This document shows positions 1 through 12,071 of a DNA stretch of 64,000 nucleotides, one piece after another. The translations under genes were made by a program, and so were the position numbers. Within the stretch, counting starts at the first letter, position 1. Every line of letters begins with the position of its first letter. This DNA comes from Marinobacterium aestuarii (lineage in GTDB: Bacteria; Pseudomonadota; Gammaproteobacteria; Pseudomonadales; Balneatricaceae): positions 4,526,001-4,590,000 of the forward strand of contig NZ_CP015839.1 in NCBI RefSeq assembly GCF_001651805.1. Reading direction: 5' to 3'. A model generated the notes under the pieces. It did not search any database and had not been told where the DNA came from. It was given only the letters and a program-made list of their open reading frames with translations.

Positions 1-2
1 AC

Positions 3-893
3 GGCCTGGAAAATACCCTGATCGAGCAGACCGCCGACATGTCCGCCATTGGCTTTGTGTTCCCGTCCCTTCCGCTGTTCACCCAGGAAGCCATGCCCGA
101 CCTGATCAGCATTATTCCAGGTGCCATCACGCTGGCATTGCTGGGGCTGTTTCAGACGGTGGCTGCCATGCGCCGCATGAATCGCAAGCAGGGACACTAC
201 ATCAGCGCGCGCCATGGCATCTTCGCCGACAGTCTCAGCAACTGCCTGCTGCCCTTTATATCCTCGCTGCCGACCTGTGCTTCGTTCAACCGCATGTGGC
301 TGATGCACGCCATGGGGGCCGTCAGCCGCCTGGCAGCGGTTTTTTCAGGCCTGATACTGTTACTGCTGGTGCTGTTTTTCTCCGACCTTATTGCCATTAT
401 TCCGATCCCCGCCATGGCCGCCACCATCATGATCGTCGGCGCCAACATGATTAAGTGGTCGGATATAAAGCCGCATTTCCACAACCTCCCCGAAGCCATC
501 GTATTTTCGGCATCCTTTGTATCGGTGCATGTTTTCGGGCTCTTTGGCGCGGTAATCTGTGGTTCCCTGCTGGCGCTGGCCTATGCGAAATGGGAAAAAG
601 CCCACCCCAATGTGTCGATGGACGGCAATATTCTGCGCATCAAGGGCAACATCTATTATGGGTCTCTGCCGGTAATCGAATCCCTGTTCCACAAGGCCAT
701 AAGCCAACAGGATGAGCTGGTAGTGGATTTCTCGGCGGTACACCACATAGACCCGGAGGGCGTTCGCTGGCTCACAGAGCTCCGGAAGCATGAAAAGGTA
801 CGCTTCATGGACAGACGCAGTGGCATAGACAGACGCACCGGCAAGCGCGTCAAACACAGCAAGACCGATCGACGCCAGCGCCGGGTACTTTGA
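3..893 (+). CDS. SulP-family anion permease, C-terminal part (5' end outside window)
   Basis: This is the C-terminal ~296 residues of a SulP/SLC26-type inorganic anion transporter; the reading frame is open to the left edge, so the start is missing. Several hydrophobic membrane segments are visible (around LISIIPGAITLALLGLF, GLILLLLVLFFSDLIAIIPI and the SFVSVHVFGLFGAVICGSL stretch). They are followed by a soluble tail with the beta-strand/helix pattern of a STAS domain (RIKGNIYYGSLPVIESLF, then DELVVDFSAVHHIDPEG). The extreme C-terminus is unusual: an Arg/Asp/Lys-rich tail with repeated DRR triplets (DRRSGIDRRTGKR). The family couples sulfate or bicarbonate uptake to ions at the inner membrane; the substrate here cannot be told. 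The gene converges on moaA. Confidence 0.85.
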   Translation, partial: GLENTLIEQTADMSAIGFVFPSLPLFTQEAMPDLISIIPGAITLALLGLFQTVAAMRRMNRKQGHYISARHGIFADSLSNCLLPFISSLPTCASFNRMWLMHAMGAVSRLAAVFSGLILLLLVLFFSDLIAIIPIPAMAATIMIVGANMIKWSDIKPHFHNLPEAIVFSASFVSVHVFGLFGAVICGSLLALAYAKWEKAHPNVSMDGNILRIKGNIYYGSLPVIESLFHKAISQQDELVVDFSAVHHIDPEGVRWLTELRKHEKVRFMDRRSGIDRRTGKRVKHSKTDRRQRRVL

Positions 894-934
894 GGGGCTG
901 CCGCCAATAGAGCATTCAGGCAGAGACGAAGACA

Positions 935-961
935 CAGTGCCTGCCTATCAGGCAGGCACTG
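935..961. terminator. Perfect inverted repeat between convergent genes
   Basis: An uninterrupted 11-bp stem (CAGTGCCTGCC and its complement) with a 5-nt loop lies between the 3' ends of the SulP gene and moaA. It has no long T-run on either side, so a bidirectional terminator is inferred from its symmetry and its position between convergent genes. Confidence 0.6.
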
Positions 962-1006
962 ATCTTGTAAATAGGAGCAAGAAGGCAGATGTACCGCGCA
1001 GGGCTA

Positions 1007-2014
1007 TTAGCCCCCGGTCATGTTCATGAAGCGAACTATCTGTACGTCGCCGTCATTACTGAAGTGGTGGCGCTCCGGCTTGTGCACAATGGCTTCCACT
1101 ATAGCGGCCTTGAGACGTTCAATGTCACCGGGGTAGCGTCGCAGCAACGCCTTGAGATCCAGCGAATCTTCGTTACCCAGGCAGAGTAACAGGCGGCCTT
1201 CCACCGTCACCCGTACCCGGTTACAGTCTCCGCAGAAGTTATGGCTGTGGGGCGAAATAAAACCGACACGACTGTTACTGTCCGCCATGCGCCAGTATTT
1301 CGAAGGGCCACCGCTGGACTCGGTCGTCGGCAGCAGCGGATAGTACGGCTCAATCAGCGCCCGTACGTCGTCACTGGAACAGAAGGTTTCGGCGCGGTCA
1401 TGCTCGGATATCTGCCCCAGAGGCATTTCCTCGATAAAGCTGATGTCCAGGGAACGATCCCGGGCATAGCGCACCAGTTCATGCACCTCGTCGTCGTTGC
1501 GCCCCTTGAGCACAACGGCATTCAGTTTGATGCGTTCGAATCCTGCTTCCCTTGCAGCCTCAATACCATCCAGAACCTGCTCCAGCCGCCCGGTACGGGT
1601 AAGACGCAGAAAGCGATCCGGCTGCAGACTGTCGAGACTGATATTCAGACGATTCACACCGGCATCCTTCAGCTGCCGGGCATAACGGCGCAGCTGCGAG
1701 CCATTGGTCGTCACACAGAACTCGCGCAGCCCCTCCAGTTTGCCGATACCATCAAACAGAGTGATGACATCACGTCGCACCAGAGGCTCGCCGCCGGTCA
1801 GGCGAACCTTGTTCACCCCCAGCTCCGTGAAAGCCTTGGCAATAGTCTGGATCTCTTCTAGCGACAGGACCTGCTGGCGCGGCAGGAACGTCATGTCCTC
1901 GCCCATACAGTAGACGCAACGGAAATCACAACGATCCGTCACCGACATCCGTACGTAGGTAATCTGGCGTCCGAAAGGATCAATTAGCTGCTCAGTCGCC
2001 ACAGGGCACCTCAT
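1007..2014 (-). CDS. moaA: GTP 3',8-cyclase MoaA (molybdenum cofactor biosynthesis)
   Basis: Radical-SAM enzyme that converts GTP to (8S)-3',8-cyclo-GTP, the first step of molybdopterin synthesis. Near the N-terminus is the radical-SAM cluster motif CDFRCVYCM (CX3CX2C). The SAM-binding GGEPL motif follows, and the C-terminal second cluster is seen in [10 protein letters not shown] with a further Cys in LLLCLGNE. The protein ends in the conserved Gly-Gly needed for catalysis in this family. Its 335-residue length is typical. An alternative GTG start at 2002, preceded by GAGG, would give an N-terminus ([12 protein letters not shown]) closer to homologues. It is a single gene here, not beside other moa genes. 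Confidence 0.95.
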   Translation of the reverse strand: MRCPVATEQLIDPFGRQITYVRMSVTDRCDFRCVYCMGEDMTFLPRQQVLSLEEIQTIAKAFTELGVNKVRLTGGEPLVRRDVITLFDGIGKLEGLREFCVTTNGSQLRRYARQLKDAGVNRLNISLDSLQPDRFLRLTRTGRLEQVLDGIEAAREAGFERIKLNAVVLKGRNDDEVHELVRYARDRSLDISFIEEMPLGQISEHDRAETFCSSDDVRALIEPYYPLLPTTESSGGPSKYWRMADSNSRVGFISPHSHNFCGDCNRVRVTVEGRLLLCLGNEDSLDLKALLRRYPGDIERLKAAIVEAIVHKPERHHFSNDGDVQIVRFMNMTGG

Positions 2015-2413
2015 GTAAATCTTCTTGTCATGGTTACCGGCTTGATTATCAGCATCTACAACTCCGGCAGGGTTGCAGCTACGATATCACGTTGTACTCA
2101 GGCTGTCCGGTACCAAAAGCACGATACAAACAGGGAATTCTGGCGCCAGAAACACAGACCGCAGCCGCCGTGTACAACACTGATCTGTAATAATTTTCAT
2201 GATGTTTTGGATCAAACAAGCCACAGACTGAGACGGCAAAATTCTAGCTTTCGCACAAATATTGAACTAGTATCGCCAAACACCTCATATACTGTAAGCG
2301 ATAGATCGAATCCATCGAGACGCCTGACTCGATACAGCACAACTCCCAGAACCGGGAGTATATGAGATCCATGCACGCCCAGGGAGTTGGGACTACTTTT
2401 AAAAGGAATTAAC
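2015..2413. promoter_or_regulatory. Intergenic region upstream of divergent moaA and lipoprotein gene; 5' UTR hairpin
   Basis: No convincing gene lies here. The right part is AT-rich and contains a TATACT hexamer (2288-2293) that could be a -10 box for the rightward lipoprotein gene, but no good -35 is at the right distance. A small hairpin ACTCCC-AGAACC-GGGAGT (2342-2359) lies 55 bp before the start codon. An AAGGA ribosome-binding site is at 2402-2406 (within AAAAGGAATT), just upstream of the ATG at 2414. Confidence 0.35.
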
Positions 2414-3858
2414 ATGCCCATTAACAACGTACGAAAATACCTGTCCGTATTGCTTGCAGCTTCCCTCCTGGCCGGTTGCCAAGGCAACCAAACTGTCACT
2501 CAGACATCAGACGGTGGTGGCGGCGGCACTCCTGTTGATGGTGGCGACACCGACGGCGGGACAGCGACTCCGGGAAAAACCACTCTTACTGCTAAGATCG
2601 TGACGGATGTTGCCGACACTGTGGATTCTACCGGCAACCTGGTAAGAACCCTAGGCACAACCATCAGCCAGCAAAACCTGCCAATGGTGGGCTCCATAAC
2701 CAGCGGAACTGGTGAAGTCCTGGTCAACACCGGTGACGCTGTTGGCACTCTGGCTACTGGACTGAATGATGGCCTGGGATCATTGACCGAAAACGAGAAC
2801 GCTCTGGGGACTACCCTGGCAGGCGTTACCGGTGCGACATCCGAGATCGGCAACGGGGTTGAAATACTCGGCACGACCATCGAGTCAGTGAATACAATGC
2901 CGGTATTCGCCCAACTGGATGCACAGACCGGCCTGCTCACAACGCTGGGCGGTACTGCCTCCGAACTTGGCCTCGTACGGACCTGTCTGATACCCTCACC
3001 CTCGCGCTAACCGAAGAGAACGGCGCCCTGAGCGGATTGACAACAGAATTGACAGGTGTGATTCGTCCTTTGATCGCAGAAACCGAAGGAGGCACACAGG
3101 TTATCGGTCAGGCTTTGGTCGTCGGCCCAGTGGCCACTAGCCTTCTGGAGCAGTCAGGTACCGCAGTTGTAATACTGGGCGGTGATCTTGCCAACAATGA
3201 CAACGCCGTTCTGGCCAGCACCGGCGGAACAGTACAGGGCGTGGGCCGCCTGGTTATTGACGCCGGCGGACTTCTCTCCCTGGCTGATGCCACTGATACC
3301 GGTGAAGCTCTGGATCTTAACAATCTGCTAGCCGGACTGGATAACAATGGCAGCCCCTTGGACGCTCTCGACTCCGTACTAGGCGCTGACAATGGCAACC
3401 TCCTCAGTTCCGTTACTGATACTGTAGAGGGTCTGACTGGGGGACTATCAGGCACAGATGGCGGCCTGCTGAGTCCTGTGACCGATGCCGTAGGCGGACT
3501 GACCGGTGGGCTCGCGGGTACTGACGGCGGCCTGCTGAGCCCAGTGACTGACGTCGTAGATGGACTGACCAGCGGTGGACTGACGGGGACTGATGTCGGC
3601 CTGATCGACCCTCTACTCGATACCGTCGATGGACTGACCGGTGGGCTGCTCGGCGGTGACGGAGGCCTGCTGGATCCTGTAACCGGCACGACTGATGGGC
3701 TCCAGTCTGGTGACGGCGACCTCCTGGGATCGGCAACCGATATACTGGGCGGCCTGACGGGTACAGGCCTTCCCTCTTCGGAAACTATTGCTAATGAGGG
3801 GCTGGTAGATACCCTTGACAATACACTTCTGGATCCTCTGGTCGGTGGATTACTGTAA
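2414..3858 (+). pseudogene. Gly/Leu/Asp-rich repeat lipoprotein (collagen-like), interrupted by a frameshift
   Basis: The start at 2414 is set by an AAGGA site and a lipoprotein signal peptide: hydrophobic LSVLLAASLLAGC, with lipobox LAGC at about residues 15-18. A Gly/Asp linker follows, then a long low-complexity region. Near 2975 the frame breaks; the first frame stops at 3010, and the next frame (-1) carries on to 3858 with the same composition. Adding one C at 2974 restores a ~480-residue protein. The C-terminal half repeats a unit of about 25-30 residues (GLTGGL..GTDGGLLSPVTD) three to four times, diverging later. It probably lies at the outer membrane or cell surface. The following gene encodes a TpsB-type transporter, so it may be its passenger, although a lipidated passenger would be atypical. 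I do not recognise a defined function. Confidence 0.65.
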
Positions 3859-3894
3859 TCCGATAGCCGCCCCAACTCAGGCTGCATAAGCAGG

Positions 3895-3938
3895 ACCGAT
3901 CACCCTGTCCGTTTCGTACAGAGTGGTCGGTTTTTTTT
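3895..3938 (+). terminator. Rho-independent terminator
   Basis: A stem of ACCGATCAC pairing with GTGGTCGGT (one G-U pair) is followed directly by a run of eight T. It lies 36 bp after the stop of the repeat lipoprotein gene and separates it transcriptionally from the transporter gene downstream. Confidence 0.8.
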
Positions 3939-4021
3939 CAGCAGCCGTTAGTCTCTAGCGTTTCACCAGACCAGCTAGAAGTGAATAGCGGTCCGTCCGG
4001 ACTCAGCAAGGCAGCCCGAAT

Positions 4022-5706
4022 ATGTTTTTCAAAATGCCATCATGCCTACTGGCAGGATCCATTCTTTCCCAGTTACTGTCGACTCAAGCCTACGCCGAAG
4101 AGCCTCCCTTTATCGTCGACGAAGAGTTCCAATCCATCGACGAAACTGAAAAATTCAAACTCGAACACCCCGACAGCGCTACAACAGAACAGATCGATAA
4201 ATCACCTTCCTATACAATAAAGCATGTCAGCTTCAGGGGTGGTTCTGTCTTTGAACTTTCAGAAATCTCGAAGTTGGTAAACCCTCTCATCGGGAAAGCG
4301 GTAAAGCCTGGCGACTTACGTTCGGTTCTTAACAGCATTAATATAAAATATCGAGATGCCGGTTACCCGCTGTCCTATGCTTACCTTCCAAAGCAGGATC
4401 TATCAAGCGGAAGGTTGGAAATATATTTAATAGAGGGGTACATTGGCCGCAGTGAAATCCTGATCGAAGATCAAGATATACAACATCGAGTACATACATT
4501 AATTGAAAAAATAAAGAACCAGAGACCACTAAAGACTGCAACATTTGACCGCGCCATAGCCCTAATAGAAAGCACACAGGCTATCGATTTCGCATCAGCG
4601 CACCAAAACCAAAAACAATAAGTGGAGCCACCACGATTCGGATAGAAGAGGTAAAGTCAAAAAAATTCGAGTCAAACCTGGGGCTGGAAAATAATAGCCA
4701 GGACGATACTAGAATTCTGGCAACAGCCAATATCCAGTCTCTCACCTCGAATGCCGACCGCCTTAGCCTATCAACCCTGGTCCCTAATAATACTGTAAAT
4801 AGCTATTACGCAATCACATATCGCCAAGATTTGAATTCCAACGGCCTGCAGCTAGAAGCTGCAGCCAACCATTACAACAACACCGACATAAATAAAATTT
4901 ACTCGGGCAGCTCACCTCTCACTATATCTGAAGAAAAAAACCGTAACCGTTTCCGGCTAGGAATTAATTACCCTTTCCTTCTTTTCAGGTCGTCTAGCTG
5001 GTGGGGCGGAGCATCCTTACAGCACCTTAATGAAGATTCCCACTTCGTTATCAGCTCCGACTCCACGAGCACAACAGAGGTCGACAAGCTTTTGCGTTAC
5101 TCAGCTGTAGAAATAAATTCGAATTGGCTCAAAAAAACCGGGGAGCAGACCTATCAGGTTCACGGGCGCATAAAGCAGGGTTTAGAGCTTGGTAATGAAA
5201 AGAATGAGAGCACAAGGTCCGGGACGACAACTCAGGGCACCGAGTCCCTCAACTTCACCCTTATAAATCTGGATGCACTCTGGAAAGTACGTTTATCGCC
5301 TAAATGGCAAGTACAGACAAAAACAAATATTTTCTGGTCGGACGACCAACTGCCTTCAGCCGAAAGTGTTCGATACGGAGGTCGTCACTTTGGCCGGGGT
5401 TATCCAGGCGCCCAGGCGCAGGGGGACAAAGGCTACGCGGCCGAGATAGAGCTACGTTATTTAATACCCTCAGACTCCGTCATCATAAAAAGAATCGAAC
5501 CCTATCTAGTGCTGGACACCGCGCATTCAGAATCCAACGCCATGGGCATACAACACCAATTATCTTCCGTTGCCCTCGGCCTTGATCTAACGGATATCCA
5601 ATACTATCGCGTAGGTTTTGAATACGCCCAACCTACCGGCGACCCGACACAAAACAGCAATGATCACGAGCCTACTTATAATCTGAACCTTCGTTGGCAG
5701 TTCTGA
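4022..5706 (+). pseudogene. TpsB/FhaC/ShlB-type outer-membrane transporter, interrupted by a frameshift
   Basis: Two-partner secretion transporter (Omp85 superfamily): periplasmic POTRA domains plus an outer-membrane 16-strand barrel that exports a partner protein. The first frame (4022-4621) has a signal peptide ending AYA|EE and a POTRA domain (IKHVSFRGGSVFELSEI through RLEIYLIEGYIG). The second frame continues without an ATG before 4831 and encodes the segment ISGATTIRIEE and the barrel, including an FGRGYPG motif resembling the conserved L6 loop and a terminal aromatic (RWQF). One extra A in the run at 4605-4608 or 4611-4615 joins the frames into about 561 residues, the normal family length. 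Either a recent pseudogene or an under-called homopolymer. The upstream repeat lipoprotein is the only candidate partner. Confidence 0.75.
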
Positions 5707-5834
5707 CCGCAATACCAGTTGCCAGCAACGGCTAACCCCTAACTTCCGAGCACTAACTGCACGCAGAACTGTTACTCCGTTTTCCATAAGAAGCCCTGGC
5801 TAATAACCGCGGGATTCCGCAATTCACACACAAA

Positions 5835-5861
5835 AACGCCCCGACCGAAGGTCGAGGCGTT
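5835..5861. terminator. Bidirectional terminator between transporter gene and rrn operon
   Basis: A 12-bp near-perfect stem (AACGCCCCGACC with GGTCGAGGCGTT, GAA loop) has a T-run on the + side (GTTTTCG) and A-runs on the other side, which read as T-runs on the minus strand. It can stop the transporter transcript and readthrough from the 5S rRNA. Confidence 0.8.
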
Positions 5862-5870
5862 TTCGTTGAA

Positions 5871-6040
5871 TAAATGCTTGGCGCCTCGCTGGCGAGCCGT
5901 CCCGCAGACAAGTATGCCGCGGTCGTCAAACCGGGTCAAAGCTGCGCTTCGACAAGTCCCGTTTTGACCCTACTATCACATGGCTGGGCGGCCCGCGAGC
6001 GGCGCTGTCTACCTGCCCCATGTGAGGGTCATCGCTGAAC
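5871..6040 (-). other. Degenerate 5S rRNA-like fragments downstream of the rrn operon
   Basis: The sequence AATGCTTGGCG at 5872-5882 repeats the exact 3' end of the 5S gene (TGCTTGGCG at 6096). TGACCCTACTATCACATGG at 5965-5983 resembles the next part of 5S read on the + strand (TGACCTACTCTCACATGG). CCCCATGTGAGGGTCATCG at 6017-6035 is close to the inverse complement of the same segment. This suggests a decayed and rearranged extra 5S copy. No reading frame or intact structure was recognised. Confidence 0.5.
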
Positions 6041-6051
6041 AATACCCCATA

Positions 6052-6088
6052 CGGAAAAACCCGACCTCATCGAGACCGGGGTTTCCGT
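6052..6088 (-). terminator. Terminator-like hairpin after 5S rRNA
   Basis: Imperfect inverted repeat (CGGAAA...TTTCCG with inner AACCC/GGGTT pairing) 8 nt beyond the 5S 3' end. Read on the minus strand, the distal side has a T-rich stretch (GGGTTTTTCCG). It is probably the primary rrn terminator, with the stronger hairpin at 5835-5861 as backup. Confidence 0.55.
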
Positions 6089-6095
6089 TATTAAA

Positions 6096-6214
6096 TGCTT
6101 GGCGATGACCTACTCTCACATGGGGAAACCCCACACTACCATCGGCGATACCGCGTTTCACTACTGAGTTCGGGATGGGATCAGGTGGTTCCACAGCTCT
6201 ATTGTCGCCAAGCA
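6096..6214 (-). rRNA. rrf: 5S ribosomal RNA
   Basis: 119 nt. On the minus strand it begins TGCTTGGCGACAATAG and ends with the complementary CGCCAAGCA, forming the terminal stem typical of gammaproteobacterial 5S. The internal segments match 5S (for example CCATCCCGAACTCAGTAG). It is the last gene of the rrn operon. Confidence 0.95.
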
Positions 6215-6394
6215 AAACTTGTACAATATGGATTCTGGCCGCGACAGATGGTGGTCTGTCGCGACGTAGCTTAATTCGATTATGTCTTGTCTGCAGCACA
6301 AGCTCATGCCAATGCGTCAATCTCGTCTCTCTCGTGCTTTTCGCCTGCTCGTTCTTTTCAGTCGGAGCAGGCAACCAAACGCCTTGGGCGTTAT

Positions 6395-9283
<2,889 letters not shown>

Positions 9284-9389
9284 ATATAACCCGAAGGCGT
9301 CTGGTAAGGACGAGAGTTCGATAAGATTTTTCGCCATTGGCGCTTGTACTACAGTACAAGACATATCTCGAATTAATTCGAATCCATAT

Positions 9390-9401
9390 TGTTAAAGAGC
9401 G
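9390..9401 (-). promoter_or_regulatory. boxA antitermination element upstream of 23S
   Basis: On the minus strand this reads CGCTCTTTAACA, the rrn boxA consensus recognised by NusB/S10. The same motif occurs in the 16S leader at 11737-11748. Confidence 0.75.
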
Positions 9402-9415
9402 ATAAAGCAAGCTTG

Positions 9416-9457
9416 AAGCGATAAGCTTCGAGCTGACAGCTTTAAGCGATAAGCTTC
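9416..9457. repeat. Short direct repeat in the tRNA-Ala/23S spacer
   Basis: AAGCGATAAGCTTC occurs twice (9416-9429 and 9444-9457) within a stretch full of AGCTT/AAGCT words. Similar AAGCC/GTAAGC wording occurs at 16211-16237 and near 9935-9960. It looks like slippage-derived spacer sequence; no function is evident. Confidence 0.5.
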
Positions 9458-9503
9458 AAACCGTGATCGGTGTGCAACTTATGACTTACAGCTTTCTTTT
9501 AAA

Positions 9504-9579
9504 TGGTGGAGCTATGCGGGATCGAACCGCAGACCTCCTGCGTGCAAAGCAGGCGCTCTCCCAGCTGAGCTATAGCCCC
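9504..9579 (-). tRNA. tRNA-Ala(TGC)
   Basis: 76 nt on the minus strand, starting GGGGCTATAGCTCAGCTGGG and ending TCCACCA with encoded CCA. The anticodon arm CTGCTTTGCACGCAG gives anticodon TGC. Acceptor, D and T arms all pair normally. It is the second normal tRNA of the rrn spacer. Confidence 0.95.
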
Positions 9580-9640
9580 AGAACTTTTCCTGGTACAGAG
9601 AGTAACCAGGTAACAGCGTCAACCGCGTTTGATTGGCTGT

Positions 9641-9726
9641 GATGTCAACGTGGATTGAACCACCGACCTCACCCATTCTTTATCATAAAGAGTGGGGTAC
9701 GCTCTAACCAGCTGAGCTACTACAAC
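9641..9726 (-). pseudogene. Aberrant tRNA-Ile-like copy A (expanded anticodon loop, lost acceptor stem)
   Basis: The D arm (GTAGCTCAGCTGGTTAGAGCG) and T arm (GGTCGGTGGTTCAATCC) match the normal tRNA-Ile at 9850-9926. Both acceptor strands and the CCA are replaced by unrelated sequence. The 7-nt anticodon loop CTGATAA is replaced by 20 nt that still contain TGATAA at the centre, flanked by ACTCTTTA and AGAAT, and can form an odd palindrome TCTTTAT-G-ATAAAGA. The anticodon stem ACCC/GGGT is kept. Probably not aminoacylated. Confidence 0.7.
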
Positions 9727-9742
9727 TTTCCTGCCGGAAAAC

Positions 9743-9832
9743 TGGTAGGCCTGAGTGGATTTGAGGTACCGACCTCACCCATTCTTTATCATAAAGAGTG
9801 GGGTGCGCTCTAATCAGCTGAGCTACAAGCAA
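9743..9832 (-). pseudogene. Aberrant tRNA-Ile-like copy B (expanded anticodon loop, altered T loop)
   Basis: 90 nt, exactly 13 nt longer than the normal tRNA-Ile beside it. The 3' acceptor strand with CCA (GGCCTACCA) is intact, but the 5' strand ends TTGCTTGTAG instead of AGGCTTGTAG. The T loop has lost the GTTC motif (TACCTCAAATCC). It has the same 13-nt anticodon-loop expansion as copy A, so the expansion happened once before the copies were duplicated, or was spread by gene conversion. Confidence 0.7.
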
Positions 9833-9849
9833 TCATTCTGACGAATAAT

Positions 9850-9926
<77 letters not shown>

Positions 9927-9994
9927 ACATCATCAAGCTTTTAGCCTTGCGGCTACAAGCTCTTTTATCCACAGGTTATCCCCGCGAATATTTC

Positions 9995-10034
9995 GCTCTC
10001 TTTAACGTTTGATCAGATAATTCGTGTGGACGCT
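9995..10034 (-). other. 16S rRNA processing stem, 3' strand
   Basis: This 40-nt stretch is almost the exact inverse complement of the 16S leader at 11709-11748 (shared words GATCAGATAATTCGTGTGG and its complement). In the pre-rRNA the two pair into the long stem that loops out 16S and is cut by RNase III. Confidence 0.8.
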
Positions 10035-10057
10035 ATGCCAGAACAAGCCATGTCGTT

Positions 10058-11598
<1,541 letters not shown>

Positions 11599-11708
11599 AA
11601 AATCAAGATACCGAAGTATCGATAATTCTGACTCAAGCTATAACAACTTAAATGAATTCACATTAGGGTTGCTTACCTTGATAAAGCTATTTATGCCTTA
11701 TCCTGACA

Positions 11709-11748
11709 AGCGCCCACACGAATTATCTGATCAATCTGTTAAAGAGCG
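11709..11748 (-). promoter_or_regulatory. rrn leader: boxA and 5' strand of the 16S processing stem
   Basis: On the minus strand it begins CGCTCTTTAACAGATTGATC. The boxA antitermination element (11737-11748) comes first, and the whole segment pairs with 9995-10034 to form the RNase III stem around 16S. Confidence 0.8.
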
Positions 11749-11799
11749 TTTGGACTCAAGGATCGTTGCCGCTGATCCCGCGTCTCAAGTGAGGCGCAT

Positions 11800-11827
11800 A
11801 TTCTAGCGTCTCGGTGTTTTAAGTCAA
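11800..11827 (-). promoter_or_regulatory. rrn operon promoter
   Basis: On the minus strand: -35 TTGACT (11822-11827), a 16-bp spacer, and -10 TAGAAT (11800-11805). Downstream is the GC-rich discriminator GCGCC expected for a stringently controlled rrn promoter. Upstream is an A-tract (TTGAAAAAAAGAG) resembling an UP element. The ~240 bp further upstream, to the end of aceK at 12072, show no gene and no clear terminator. Confidence 0.8.
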
Positions 11828-12071
11828 CTCTTTTTTTCAACATTTCCGACCTAAGCCGAGGAGAAAAACGAGTGACTCACAAGCCGATACTGCCGGCCGA
11901 TTCACCAAGCTAAACACTTGAAAATCAACCACTTACTTCCGACTTGCCTTTCGCGCTGCAGCCGTTGTTACTTGGCTGTGCCTCGAAAGTGGGGCTATTT
12001 TACCCATGGGAGATCTGGTGTCAACAGAACTGTCACTTTTATTTAATCGGGCCGTCACTGATACCTGCAAG

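Noticed and set aside
3108-3887. Minus-strand open frame (259 aa) opposite the repeat lipoprotein
   Set aside because: Pro/Ser/Arg-rich complement of the repeat coding region; no binding site and no signal.
9404-9500. AAGCTT-rich stretch as a CRISPR array or attachment site
   Set aside because: Only two short copies, no regular spacers and no cas genes in the window.
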